Origin: an uncultured Eubacteriales bacterium
Lineage (GTDB): Bacteria; Bacillota; Clostridia; Christensenellales; Aristaeellaceae
DNA: 32,436 nt
Assembly: GCA_902774025.1 (NCBI GenBank)
Contig: CACYGY010000030.1
Coordinates: 1-32,436 of the forward strand
Direction of reading: 5' to 3'
The position numbers and the translations under genes are program-made. Of this stretch, positions 16,911 to 25,663 are shown one piece after another; the stretch's first letter is position 1, and each line of letters opens with the position of its first letter. The notes beneath the pieces are model-generated. The model was not told where the DNA came from, ran no database searches, and worked only from the letters and a program-made list of their open reading frames with translations.

Positions 16911-17882
16911 GTGTCCTTTTCATCCCTTGCCCGGGAGGAGATGATCCGCCTTCCCCTGGAGCGGGAGTGCTGTCTGCTTTCGGAACTGGGCGCCCTGACC
17001 CAGACCTGCGGCTCTCTGTCCTTTCTGGGGGGCGGCCGGTTCTCCGTGACCTATGAGACGGGCTCCTCGCCCCTGGCCCGGCGGATTTTCCGGATGCTGA
17101 AAACCGGTCTGTCCCTGTCTCCAAGTCTGCACGTGGTGGAACATGCCCGGCTGGGGGGACAGAAAATGTGCATCCTCACCGTGGACGGGGAGGATGCCCC
17201 CCATCTTCTGAACCGGCTGGGCATGATGCGCGGCAATACGGAGGGGACCATGGTGCTGCGGCGCATGGTCCCCCATTTGTCCATGACCCGTTCCTGCTGC
17301 CGCCGCTCCTACCTCCGGGGGGCTTTCCTGGGCGGCGGATCCATGGTGAACCCGGAAAAGGGATGGCATATGGAGTGGGTGTGCGACCAGACCATGGCCC
17401 AGACCCTGCAGAAGGTTCTGGAAAGGGCGGCAATCCCTTCCGGTCTGGAGGAGCGGCGCGGGCAGAGTGTGGTCTACCTCAAGGGCACTCAGGCCATCTC
17501 CGACGCTCTGGCTCTGATGGGCGCCGGGAATGCGGTGATGGAGGTGGAAAACGTCCGGATCCGCAGACAGGTCCGTGCACGGGTCAACCGGGCAGCCAAC
17601 TGTGACGAGCACAATTCGGAGCGGATGCTCAACGCCAGTGAAAAGCAGGTGGAGGCCATCAAGCTCATCTCCATAGAACGGGGGCTGTATACCCTGCCTC
17701 CCGCCCTGCAGGAAATGGCAAGGCTCCGCCTGGAGCATACGGATCTTTCCCTGGAGGAGCTGGGGCAGGCTCTGAAAAGGCCCGTAGGGAAGAGCGGCGC
17801 CGCGGGAAGGATGCGGCGGATTGAAGCCGTGGCGGAGGAAATCCGCCGGGAAATCGCGGAAAGACAGAAGGAGGAGGGGTGA
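16911..17882 (+). CDS. whiA: DNA-binding protein WhiA
   Basis: A 323-residue WhiA, a conserved Gram-positive DNA-binding protein that controls division and, in Streptomyces, sporulation. The N-terminal half is a degenerate LAGLIDADG endonuclease fold, with the motif region CCRRSYLRGAFLGGGSM (about 125-141). The C-terminal half has the diagnostic NRAANCDEHNSERML segment (about 222-236), LPPALQEMARLRLEH, and the helix-turn-helix LSLEELGQALKRPVGKSGAAGRMRR (about 281-305). Start is GTG 16911 after AGCGGGGGAA. The stop at 17880-17882 is one base from the next ATG. In many Firmicutes whiA follows rapZ and yvcK; here it follows rapZ directly. Confidence 0.95.
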   Translation: MSFSSLAREEMIRLPLERECCLLSELGALTQTCGSLSFLGGGRFSVTYETGSSPLARRIFRMLKTGLSLSPSLHVVEHARLGGQKMCILTVDGEDAPHLLNRLGMMRGNTEGTMVLRRMVPHLSMTRSCCRRSYLRGAFLGGGSMVNPEKGWHMEWVCDQTMAQTLQKVLERAAIPSGLEERRGQSVVYLKGTQAISDALALMGAGNAVMEVENVRIRRQVRARVNRAANCDEHNSERMLNASEKQVEAIKLISIERGLYTLPPALQEMARLRLEHTDLSLEELGQALKRPVGKSGAAGRMRRIEAVAEEIRREIAERQKEEG

Positions 17883-17883
17883 C

Positions 17884-19917
17884 ATGGGAGCCGTTGCTTA
17901 CTCGCTCACCTACGCCGCTGCCGGCCTGTTCATGGTGCGCTTTCTTCTGCCCAGGCATTCCCCCATGAGCCGGATCTGGCTGGGCCTGAGTCTGGGGCTG
18001 GTTCTGGAAATGTGTCTGCCGGCCCTGATAGCCTTTCCCTTCGGTTTTACCCTGAAAGCCCATTTTTTCGCTCTGATTCCCCTGGCATGCCTGACCCTTC
18101 TGTGCGCTCTTCTGCGGGACCGGAGCAGACTGCGTCCATGGGATGCGGCGGAAAAGCGGCTTCTGTTCCAGACACTTCTGGTCATGGTGCCCCTGACCGT
18201 TCTGGGAGGGTACCTGCAGTATACCCATACCTGCCGTGTGGCGGAGGACGGGTCCTGGCACGTGGGGCAGAGCACCTACGGGGATCTGTCCATGCACATG
18301 GCCTTCATCACGGGGATGAAGGACGCACCCTTTCCCCCGGAGTATTCCCTGTTCCCCGGGACCAGGCTCAGTTATCCCTTTCTCACGGATTCCCTGAGCA
18401 CGACCATGATGCTCATGGGTTTCCGGCTGCAGGAGGCCATCACGGTGCCGGGCACATGGATGATGGCCCTGCTCTATGCCGGGGTGGTGATTCTTGGACG
18501 GGATCTCACAAGGGGACGGAAAACCGTGGTTCTGGCCGCCTTCCTCTTTTTTCTCAACGGCGGCCTGGGTTTTCTGTATGATCTGGACCAGGCGGCGGGG
18601 TACAACGGGGAGGGGTCTCTGAAGATCCTGGACCGGCTGCGGTTTATCATGGAGGGATACTACAAGACCCCTACCAATCAGCCGGATCCCAACAACCTGC
18701 GCTGGTCCAATCTCATCGCGGACCTGCTGATTCCCCAGAGAACGCTCCTGGGGGGCTACTGCGTGTTCGTGCCCTGCCTGTATCTCCTTTTCCACGCCAC
18801 GGGCAGGGCTTGGCGCCGGGAGACCGGCGGTGTGAGAGCGCTTGTCCTGCTGGGGGTGATGGGCGGAGTCCTGCCCCTGATTCACACCCATTCCTTCCTG
18901 GCCCTGGCCCTGTGCTCCTTCGGACTCATGGTCTTTGACCTGATCCATGAAAAGGAAAAGCGCGCGGTGCTCCTGCGATATGCCCTGTATGCGCTCATTG
19001 TGGTGGTTCTTTCCCTGCCCCAGCTTTTCTCCTTTACCTTCCGGCAGGTTTTCAGCGCCCGGGAAGCCCGCTCCTCTTCCTTCCTGGTCTTCCAGTTCAA
19101 CTGGGTGAACAACCCGGGTGGACAGGGCATGCGGGACTTTTACCTGTGGTTCTACGTGAAGAACATCGGACTGCCCGCCCTGCTCATTCTCTTTGCATGC
19201 TTTGAGCGGGACCGGCACATGCGCCGCCTCCTGGCGGGCATGCTGCCCATGATCCTGGTGATGGAACTGGTCCGCTTTCAGCCCAATGAGTATGACAACA
19301 ACAAGGTGCTGTACCTGGCCTATCTGCTGGGCTGCTATGTCACATCCGACTACCTGCGCCTTCTCTGGCACCACCTCAAAGGCGTCCGGGCCCGTCCGGT
19401 GATGGCCGCCATGGGCCTGGTGATTCTTTTTCTCTCCGCAGTGCTGACCCTGTGCAGGGAGGTGGTTTCCGACTATGAGGCCTACTCTCCCAATGCGGTG
19501 GCGGCGGCGGAATATGCCCGGGAGGAGACAGACCGGGACAGCATTTTCCTCACGGGCCGGCAGCATCTCAATCCCGTGGCCTCCATCGCGGGGCGGCGGA
19601 TCGTATGCGGCGCGGACCTGTATCTGTACTGGCACGGTCTGGACACCACGGAGCGGGCACTGGACATTGCGGACTTCTATGAGGATCCGGAGGGCTGCAG
19701 GGATGTGCTGGACAAATACAGCGTGGATTATGTCATGGTCTCCGGCCATGAGCGGAGCCAGTACGCGGTGAACGAAAACGGCATCCGGGCGCTGTGCCGT
19801 GAGGTGTACAGGAATCCGGAGTATGTGATTTATCAGGTGGTGGAAGAAGATGGAGCGGTTTTTCCGCTACAGTCTGGAGCGTCAGCGGAGCATCCGGATG
19901 ATGTGGATGGAGGATAA
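17884..19917 (+). CDS. Multi-pass membrane protein, GT-C glycosyltransferase-like
   Basis: A 677-residue protein with about 11-13 hydrophobic segments and a soluble C-terminal domain from about residue 530. The loop after the first segments contains DLSMHMAFITGM and then FPPEYSLFPG...LSYPFLTDSLS, a pattern seen in GT-C-type enzymes (DUF2298-like) that transfer sugars from lipid-linked donors outside the membrane. The acidic D-x-S-x-H would be the candidate active site. The C-terminal part, with NPVASIAGRRIVCGADLYLYWHGLDTTERA and DKYSVDYVMVSGHERSQY, matches the extracytoplasmic domain of the same group. The start at 17884 follows GGAGGAGGGG and lies one base after the whiA stop. The last 68 bases overlap the next gene in another frame. 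Specific sugar and acceptor are unknown; envelope glycosylation is inferred. Confidence 0.85.
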   Translation: MGAVAYSLTYAAAGLFMVRFLLPRHSPMSRIWLGLSLGLVLEMCLPALIAFPFGFTLKAHFFALIPLACLTLLCALLRDRSRLRPWDAAEKRLLFQTLLVMVPLTVLGGYLQYTHTCRVAEDGSWHVGQSTYGDLSMHMAFITGMKDAPFPPEYSLFPGTRLSYPFLTDSLSTTMMLMGFRLQEAITVPGTWMMALLYAGVVILGRDLTRGRKTVVLAAFLFFLNGGLGFLYDLDQAAGYNGEGSLKILDRLRFIMEGYYKTPTNQPDPNNLRWSNLIADLLIPQRTLLGGYCVFVPCLYLLFHATGRAWRRETGGVRALVLLGVMGGVLPLIHTHSFLALALCSFGLMVFDLIHEKEKRAVLLRYALYALIVVVLSLPQLFSFTFRQVFSAREARSSSFLVFQFNWVNNPGGQGMRDFYLWFYVKNIGLPALLILFACFERDRHMRRLLAGMLPMILVMELVRFQPNEYDNNKVLYLAYLLGCYVTSDYLRLLWHHLKGVRARPVMAAMGLVILFLSAVLTLCREVVSDYEAYSPNAVAAAEYAREETDRDSIFLTGRQHLNPVASIAGRRIVCGADLYLYWHGLDTTERALDIADFYEDPEGCRDVLDKYSVDYVMVSGHERSQYAVNENGIRALCREVYRNPEYVIYQVVEEDGAVFPLQSGASAEHPDDVDGG

Positions 19918-20068
19918 CGGGAAACTGAGCCAGGGAAAGGTGCTGGTGCAGGAAATCCGGGATGACACGGTAAAGATTCTGGTACTCCGTCCGCCCAGAC
20001 AGATGGATCTGAGGATTGATCAGATCCTGTCCTGCGACTATGCCCCGGACGACGACGGCACACGGTGA
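19850..20068 (+). CDS. Small conserved-type protein of unknown function
   Basis: A 72-residue basic/acidic mixed protein beginning [20 protein letters not shown], starting at ATG 19850 after GGTGGTGGAAG. Its first 68 bases overlap the end of the GT-C gene in a different frame, and its stop TGA at 20066-20068 overlaps a GTG that could start rarA, so it is probably translationally linked on both sides. The predicted fold is small and beta-rich ([21 protein letters not shown]), and there is no signal peptide. Similar 70-80 residue proteins starting MERLFRYSL are, from memory, found near rarA in Clostridia. Function unknown. Confidence 0.75.
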   Translation: MERFFRYSLERQRSIRMMWMEDNGKLSQGKVLVQEIRDDTVKILVLRPPRQMDLRIDQILSCDYAPDDDGTR

Positions 20069-20082
20069 AGGGGGGGCGGGGG

Positions 20083-21377
20083 ATGGAGCGGCAGGAGAGA
20101 ATTTCGCCTCTCCCGGACCGGATGAGGCCGGAAAGTCTGGATGAGTTTGTGGGTCAGGAACATCTTGTGGGGCCGGGACGGCTCCTTCGCCGGCCATTGA
20201 GGCGGACCGGCTGTTTTCCGCCCTTTTCTGGGGACCGCCGGGCTGTGGAAAGACTTCCCTGGCCTCCGTGATCGCCAGGCGCACAAGCGCCCATTTTGTC
20301 ACCCTCAACGCCGTCACCGCGGGGGTGGCGGATGTGCGGAAGGTTCTGGAGGAGGCGGGGGAGCGGCGGAGATTCTACGGGGAGAGCACCCTGCTTCTTC
20401 TGGACGAATGCCATCGCTGGAGTAAAGCTCAGTCGGACAGCATCCTGCAGGCAATGGAACAGGGACTGATCCGGTTCATCGGGTCCACCACGGAAAATCC
20501 CATGGTGTCCATGACCCCGGCCCTGGTGTCCCGCTGTCAGGTCTTTGCCTTTCGGCCCCTTTCCAGGGAGGATCTGATCCTGGCCATGCGCCGGGCCCTG
20601 AAGGATCCCGTGAGGGGACTGGGGGAAAACCGGGTGGAGGCGGAGGAGGAAGCTCTTCAGCTTCTGGCGTCCATGGCCGGAGGGGATCTGCGGCGGGCCC
20701 TGGGCGCCCTGGAGGTGGGGGTTCTGACCACGAGTCCGGATGAGCAGGGCGTGATTCACCTGAATGCGGAAACGGCAAGGGAGAGCATTCAGGCCCCGAA
20801 TCTCTCCCTGGATGAGAGCCTGTACTACGATATGCTCAGCGCCTTCTGCAAATCCCTCCGGGGATCCGACAGTCAGGCGGCTCTGATCTGGTTTGCCCGG
20901 CTCATCACTGCGGGGGCGGATCCGCGTCTCCTGGTGAGGCGCCTCATCGTGCATGCCAGTGAGGACGTTGGCCTGGCCAATTCCCAGGCCCTGCTCATGG
21001 CCTGCGGTGCGGCAACGGCTCTGGAGACCGTGGGCATGCCGGAGGCCCGGATTCCCATTGCCGAGGCCATCATCTACATCTGTGAGAGTCCCAAGTCGGA
21101 CGCGGTGGTCCGGGCGGTTTCCCGGGCCTTTGAGGACGCGGAAAACATGCCCCTGACGCCGGTACCCGTCCATCTGCGGGATACCCATTACAGGGGGGCG
21201 GAACGCCTGGGGAGCGGAAAAGGGTATCTCTATCCCCACGATTTTCCGGGACACTATGTCAGACAGGATTACATGCCGGAGGGACTGAAGGGCCGGGTGT
21301 ACTATGAGCCTACGGACATGGGCCGGGAAGGGGCTGTCCGGGAGGCCATGGAAAGGCGCGGAAAAAGCGGTTCATAG
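20083..21377 (+). pseudogene. rarA: RarA/MgsA replication-associated recombination ATPase, broken by a one-base frameshift
   Basis: A RarA (MgsA, WRNIP1-like) AAA+ clamp-loader-type ATPase that acts at stalled replication forks. The first frame gives [20 protein letters not shown] and then [17 protein letters not shown] up to about 20193. The second gives [21 protein letters not shown] with Walker A (from 20196), then LLLLDECHRW (Walker B), GSTTENP, SRCQVFAFRPLS and the C-terminal GSGKGYLYPHDFPGHYV. Between them CGG-CC-ATT has one base fewer than the expected CGG-GCC-ATT, so a single G loss near 20191-20196 breaks the gene. Repaired length is about 432 residues, normal for RarA. ATG 20083 has a strong purine run upstream; GTG 20065 is an alternative. 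A start at the internal ATG 20268 would lack Walker A. True mutation or sequencing error cannot be told apart here. Confidence 0.85.
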
Positions 21378-21388
21378 GGGGAGTGCGT

Positions 21389-22294
21389 ATGCGGAGTGTC
21401 AGGATGCGGGAGGCGGATGTGCGGAAAACCTCCCTCTTCTCCGTGATCATCAATGTCATGCAGGCACTGGTGATGCTGGTCCTGGCCGTTTACCTGTGGA
21501 AAGGGGAAAGCCTTCAGAAGGAAACGGTCACCCTGATCCGGTGGATGGCAGCGGCCGGCGCCCTGGTGGTGGGGGGCGGCGCCATCCTGGACATACGGGA
21601 CGCCCTGAGCGCCCGGAAGCTCTCGGAGGCAGCGGACGCCATGGAAAAGACCATGGAGGACATGGAAGCGCTGAACAATACGCTCCGGGTGCAGCGCCAT
21701 GACTTCCTGAACCACCTGCAGGTGGTGTATTCCCTGATGGAGATGGAGGAATTCCGGGAAGCGGGGGCATACATTGAGCGGGTTTACGGGGAGATCACCA
21801 GCCTCAGCAGGGTCATGAAGACCGCGAACCCGGCCATCAACGCCCTGCTTCAGGTGAAGACGGCAGCCTGTGACCGGTGGAAAATCCACTGGGAACTGGA
21901 AATCTGCAGCCCATGGAAGGACCTGCCCATGCCCGGATGGGAGATGTGCAAGGTTCTGAGCAACCTCATTGACAACGCCATTGACGCCCTTAAGGAGGTC
22001 AGCGACCGGAAACTCAGGATCACCATGACGGAGGATCTCCATGATTTCCGCTTCGAGGTTTGGAACAACGGTCCCATGATCCCTGTGAAACGGCAGACCG
22101 CCATTTTCCTCTCCGGAGTCAGCGGCAAGGGCGAGGGGCGGGGGATGGGCCTGTACATTGTCCGGGAAACCATGCACGCCTACGGCGGAGAAATTGAGGT
22201 AGCATCCCTTCCGGAGGGCACCTGTTTCCGGGGATGGATTCCCAGGGATCCAGGGAGAGAGGAAGAGGAAAAGGAGGCCGGAACGCCGGCCTGA
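21389..22294 (+). CDS. Orphan GHKL sensor histidine kinase, Spo0B/CitA-type
   Basis: A 301-residue membrane kinase. Two hydrophobic segments (about 17-36 and 52-66) with almost no loop between them suggest no extracellular sensor domain. A coiled linker (75-97) leads to the H-box LRVQRHDFLNHLQVVYSLM with phospho-acceptor His104, of the Spo0B_a/CitA-DcuS type. The ATPase domain shows the N-box LSNLIDNAIDAL and the G-box GKGEGRGMGLYIVRE. Start ATG 21389 follows GGGGGAG; an in-frame GTG at 21383 is too close to use it. It is the last gene of the murB run, 11 bases after rarA. No response regulator is next to it, so its partner and signal are unknown. A terminator hairpin overlaps its stop codon. 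Confidence 0.88.
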   Translation: MRSVRMREADVRKTSLFSVIINVMQALVMLVLAVYLWKGESLQKETVTLIRWMAAAGALVVGGGAILDIRDALSARKLSEAADAMEKTMEDMEALNNTLRVQRHDFLNHLQVVYSLMEMEEFREAGAYIERVYGEITSLSRVMKTANPAINALLQVKTAACDRWKIHWELEICSPWKDLPMPGWEMCKVLSNLIDNAIDALKEVSDRKLRITMTEDLHDFRFEVWNNGPMIPVKRQTAIFLSGVSGKGEGRGMGLYIVRETMHAYGGEIEVASLPEGTCFRGWIPRDPGREEEEKEAGTPA

Positions 22295-22320
22295 GGGGGG
22301 CGGTGACGCCTTCCTTTTTC
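22293..22320 (+). terminator. Terminator of the murB operon
   Basis: GAGGGGGGCG pairs with CGCCTTCCTT (with G-T pairs) around the loop GTGA, followed by TTTC. It begins within the kinase stop codon. Just upstream AGGCCGG-aacg-CCGGCCT forms a second hairpin inside the gene end. Confidence 0.55.
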
Positions 22321-22535
22321 TGTGGCCCCAACCCCTGGAAATGAACGTCAAATCATGATTCCAAAGGCAAAACAGTCGTGAAAACAGACCAGATTCCTGA
22401 CAGAACGAACATACGTAAAAAACCGAAAACCGGGATGCGGATCAGCCTGTCCCCGGGACCGGGCTCAGGAGTGCGGCACGGCTCGGAATCCCGGGACAGG
22501 CAGCGGTTCGCTCTGCATGGAAATCCGGAGAGAGG

Positions 22536-22692
22536 GTTTCCGGAAACTGTGGAAAACGCACGGTTTTCCGGAGAAATGCACAGGGTTTATACACAGTTTC
22601 AACAACTTTTCCACAGGAAAAGTGGAAAAACCGGGAGTGCATAGACCGGATTCTGTTGAAAGGGGTCCTGCAGCGGGAAACGTTTTTCCACA
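22536..22692. repeat. Cluster of DnaA-box-like sites and nested palindromes
   Basis: The gap between convergent genes (22321-22817) has no gene but is rich in structure. TTATACACA at 22587-22595 fits the DnaA box TTATNCACA. TTTTCCACA occurs at 22607-22615 and 22684-22692, and its complement at 22548-22556. Palindromes: GTTTCCGGAAAC (22536-22547), GGAAAAC/GTTTTCC (22551-22569), TTTTCC-ACA-GGAAAA (22607-22621), and an outer pair ATGCAC (22576-22581)/GTGCAT (22637-22642). It looks like part of an origin or a DnaA-binding regulatory site, but no dnaA or dnaN is nearby and genes point inwards. Function is unproven. Confidence 0.5.
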
Positions 22693-22817
22693 AATACAGG
22701 AAATACGCGGGTCCAGGGCGGAGAAAAAAGCATCTCAGGATGCTGAAGGATGATTCAGAAACAGAATCCGGTCTGGAAAACATGCCCGGAAGGGGCTTTT
22801 CCGGATCGGAAGGGATG

Positions 22818-22843
22818 AGAAAAGCCACTGCCGGAGCAGTGGC
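22818..22843 (-). terminator. Terminator of the transporter operon
   Basis: On the minus strand GCCACTGC (22843-22836), a 4-base loop, GCAGTGGC (22831-22824), then TTTTCTC. It lies seven bases after the stop of the MFS gene. Confidence 0.85.
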
Positions 22844-22849
22844 CTGGGA

Positions 22850-24235
22850 TCAGGAAGCAGGATGCTGTTTCAGTCGTTTCTGGTTTCTCAGCCGGTTGGA
22901 TTCATCCAGGAGCCTGACCTCCTCATCGGGGGTGAAATGCCGCCAGTATCTGGTCAGGACAAATCCGAGGATGCCCATGATCAGGCCACGTCCCAGGCAG
23001 GTGAACTGAAGCGAGTATACATCCATGCCCAGCATGGGGATGGTGTTTTCTCCCGTAAGACCGGCGATCCAGGTGCCGGTGAGCAGACCCAGGAAAGCGA
23101 AGAGATTGCAGCCGATGCTGGAGAAGGAGATGTAGGAAGTTTCATCGACCCTGGGCAGGTTCATATAGAGGATATTGGCGTAGGAGAGGTTGAAGCCCAC
23201 ATTCAGAATGTTCTGGCAGAAACTGAGAAGGATGTAGAGGTATCCCCTCTCCGGCGTCATGAAGAAGAAGAAGATTTCCGTGGGCACCCAGAGGAGATTG
23301 GTGATGCCGAAGGTGCGGATCCAGGAATACCGTCTCAGGACCCTCCGCCAGATCCGGCTGGTGAAGAGGAAGAGAACGGTGTACATGACGGACATGAGGT
23401 TGATGAGGGTGTAGCTGAAGTGCATGTGGTTCAGCAGGTGGAAGGCCCAGAGCCCGTTGTTCAGGTTGCAGTTGAAGTTCCATACGAACATGATGATCAT
23501 GCACAGGAGGAATTTCCTCTGCTTCAGGGGAAGAGTGAAAATTTCCCGCAGCCTCTGCCGGTTGTTTTCCGGAAGGGGAACCTCCGCTGCCCGGGACAGG
23601 ACGAAGACGTCCACCAGGACCAGGACAAAGGCGAAATACCGGAAGAAAAGGATGATCCGGCCTGAGTTTCCGGAGGAGGCCACCAGGTCCGTGATGACGC
23701 CCGATAGGAGCAGGACGAGGCTGGAGAGGATGGAGGAGAAAACCTGATTGTAGACAAAGTACTGGGTGCGCTTCTCCATATCCCCTGGGAAGAAATGGTA
23801 GAACCAGGTGGTAAAGCCCGGGGAGAACAGGGCCCAGAGGGCATAGGCCACAAACAGGAGGATCACCAGCCACAGAAGCCGTGCGTCCGGGTCGGTGACG
23901 AAGCGGGGCATGAGGGTGGTGGCCAGGATAAAGATGGCGTAGAACAGGATCTTGGCCGCAAGGAGCACCGGTTTTTTCCGCCTGAAGTGTTTGAGGATGG
24001 AGGGCGAGAAAATACTGAAGCAGCTGGCCAGGAAGGGAATGAAGTTCACAATGCCCACGCCCGTGACGGAAATGCCGTACATGGTCAGGAAGCCGGTGTA
24101 GAAGATGCCGGTGATGAAGACATTGAACACGGCGGTGAGCAGCGCGTCTCCCAGGGAGATCAGGCGGCCCTTGCTTTCGGTTTCACGGGGGCTGTAGATG
24201 CTTTTCAGGGTATCCGTGCGAAGGGACAGCCGCAT
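22850..24235 (-). CDS. MFS transporter
   Basis: A 461-residue membrane protein with about 12 hydrophobic segments and a cytoplasmic middle loop (LPENNRQRLREIFTLPLKQRK, about 222-242), the layout of the major facilitator superfamily. The N-terminus has LISLGDALLTAVFNVFITGIFYTGFL. The short SILKHFRRKKPVL loop between segments 2 and 3 fits the basic MFS motif A position, though the classic GxLaDrxGrrxxl is not conserved. Start 24235 follows GGAGGATCAACC. It lies 31 bases behind the MATE gene, with no promoter between and a strong terminator just after, so the two are probably one operon. Substrate unknown. Confidence 0.87.
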   Translation of the reverse strand: MRLSLRTDTLKSIYSPRETESKGRLISLGDALLTAVFNVFITGIFYTGFLTMYGISVTGVGIVNFIPFLASCFSIFSPSILKHFRRKKPVLLAAKILFYAIFILATTLMPRFVTDPDARLLWLVILLFVAYALWALFSPGFTTWFYHFFPGDMEKRTQYFVYNQVFSSILSSLVLLLSGVITDLVASSGNSGRIILFFRYFAFVLVLVDVFVLSRAAEVPLPENNRQRLREIFTLPLKQRKFLLCMIIMFVWNFNCNLNNGLWAFHLLNHMHFSYTLINLMSVMYTVLFLFTSRIWRRVLRRYSWIRTFGITNLLWVPTEIFFFFMTPERGYLYILLSFCQNILNVGFNLSYANILYMNLPRVDETSYISFSSIGCNLFAFLGLLTGTWIAGLTGENTIPMLGMDVYSLQFTCLGRGLIMGILGFVLTRYWRHFTPDEEVRLLDESNRLRNQKRLKQHPAS

Positions 24236-24266
24236 GGTTGATCCTCCAGATAAAATCGATGAGAAA

Positions 24267-25622
24267 TCAGTTGTTCCGGGTCAGGTTCCGTACCCAGCGG
24301 TATTTCCGGAAGCGGATCATGACCCAGGGAAGCTTGCCCACCTCGTCCACGCAGGTGCAGGCATACACCGCAAGAGGGGACCATTGGAAGACGAAGGCCC
24401 CCAGAAAGGCCAGGGGAATGGCAACACCCCACATGGAAACCGCCAGGCTGTACATGTCAAAGACGGTATCCCCGCCTCCGTCCAGGACGCCGTTGATGCA
24501 TACGGTGTTGACGCAGCGTCCCACCATGTAGACCGCCATGATGACCATCATCCACCGGAGGTATTCCCGTGCCTGTCCTGTGAGGCTCACCATCCTGAGG
24601 GTCAGAGGGGTGAGAAGAAGCACCAGGAGCATGGAAAGGATGCCCACAACCCAGGAAATCCTTTTCAGACGGATGCCGACTAATTTCCCTTCCTCCAGAC
24701 GGCCGGCCCCCAGCTCATTGCCTACCATGATCCCCGCGGCACTGCCGATGCCGTTGCAGGCGCAGCAGACCAGGTCCCTCACCACAGCGGCAACGGAATT
24801 GGCCGCCGCCGCGTCCGCTCCCATATGCCCAAGGAAGGCGGTATAGGCGGTGAAGCCGACTCCCCAGAGAAGGGAGCCTCCCATGAGGGGCAGGCACTGG
24901 GCGGCGAAATCCCGGAGAAGCATCCCCGTTTTCTCCGCAAGTCTTCGGAGGTAAACCCGGAGCAGCGGCTCTTTCCGGATCATGAGCAGGCAAAGGATGA
25001 GCTCCGCCAGACGCGCCAGGGTGGTGGCCAGGGCGGCGCCCTCCACGCCCATCCGGGGCAGGCCCAGAAACCCGAAGATGAGCAGGGCATTGAAGAGGAT
25101 GTTCAGGACCACGGCGCTTGAGCTGATCCAGGCGCTTTCCCGCACATGGTCCGATACCTTCATGAGCGTCAGGCCGCACTGGGAAAAACCCGTGAGGAGG
25201 TAGGAAAAGCCGGCAATGCGAAGATACAGGGCGCCGGACTGGATCAGGTCCTCGTCGTGGGTGAAGATCCCCATGAGAGCATGGGGAACCAGTTCACAGG
25301 CCAGAAAGAAGATCAGGGACAGGAGCAGGCTGAAGCGGAGCATGAGATGATACAGGCTGGACAGGGCGGACCGGTCTCCCTTGCCGTAGTACTGGGCTCC
25401 CAGGATGCCTCCCGCACCGGTGACGGAGAAGAGGAACATGTTCTGAATGAACTGGATCTGGGTGGCCAGAGATACGGCAGTCATCTCATTCTGACCGATG
25501 CTGCCCAGCATCAGGGCGTCCGCGGCGGCCACGGAAGCAAGCATCAGGCTCTGAAAGGCAATGGGCAGAGCCAGGGATGTGAGACGGTGACGGAAATCCG
25601 CCGGGTCTCCCCCTTTTCCCAT
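24267..25622 (-). CDS. MATE family efflux transporter
   Basis: A 451-residue MATE-family antiporter with about 12 membrane segments. N-terminal signature: LTSLALPIAFQSLMLASVAAADALMLGSIG. The inner GAGGILGAQYYGKGD and the second-half GIMVGNELGAGRLEEGK are typical. AAAGGAGG is only two bases from ATG 25628 but eight from ATG 25622, so the latter (MGKGGDPADF) is the likely start. It is the first gene of a two-gene minus-strand unit with the MFS gene, has its own promoter (25664-25693), and diverges from the glycosidase operon. It is only distantly like the MATE gene at 12434. A role in drug or metabolite export is inferred from the family. Confidence 0.92.
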   Translation of the reverse strand: MGKGGDPADFRHRLTSLALPIAFQSLMLASVAAADALMLGSIGQNEMTAVSLATQIQFIQNMFLFSVTGAGGILGAQYYGKGDRSALSSLYHLMLRFSLLLSLIFFLACELVPHALMGIFTHDEDLIQSGALYLRIAGFSYLLTGFSQCGLTLMKVSDHVRESAWISSSAVVLNILFNALLIFGFLGLPRMGVEGAALATTLARLAELILCLLMIRKEPLLRVYLRRLAEKTGMLLRDFAAQCLPLMGGSLLWGVGFTAYTAFLGHMGADAAAANSVAAVVRDLVCCACNGIGSAAGIMVGNELGAGRLEEGKLVGIRLKRISWVVGILSMLLVLLLTPLTLRMVSLTGQAREYLRWMMVIMAVYMVGRCVNTVCINGVLDGGGDTVFDMYSLAVSMWGVAIPLAFLGAFVFQWSPLAVYACTCVDEVGKLPWVMIRFRKYRWVRNLTRNN

Positions 25623-25663
25623 GGGCATGACCTCCTTTCCGCCGCAGGCGGAGAATCGGGTGG

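Noticed and set aside
17665..19749. A very long open frame (694 codons) on the minus strand opposite whiA and the GT-C gene
   Set aside because: It is rich in His, Gln, Gly and Pro with no family motif and lies exactly opposite a membrane protein with clear homology; it is a shadow caused by high GC.
20268..21377. A separate shorter ATPase gene starting at ATG 20268
   Set aside because: It would begin just after Walker A and has no ribosome binding site; the upstream homology in the other frame shows it is the second part of a broken rarA.
22536..22692. Calling the DnaA-box cluster the chromosomal origin
   Set aside because: Only one site fits the strict box, there is no dnaA/dnaN nearby, and the flanking genes point towards the region, not away from it.
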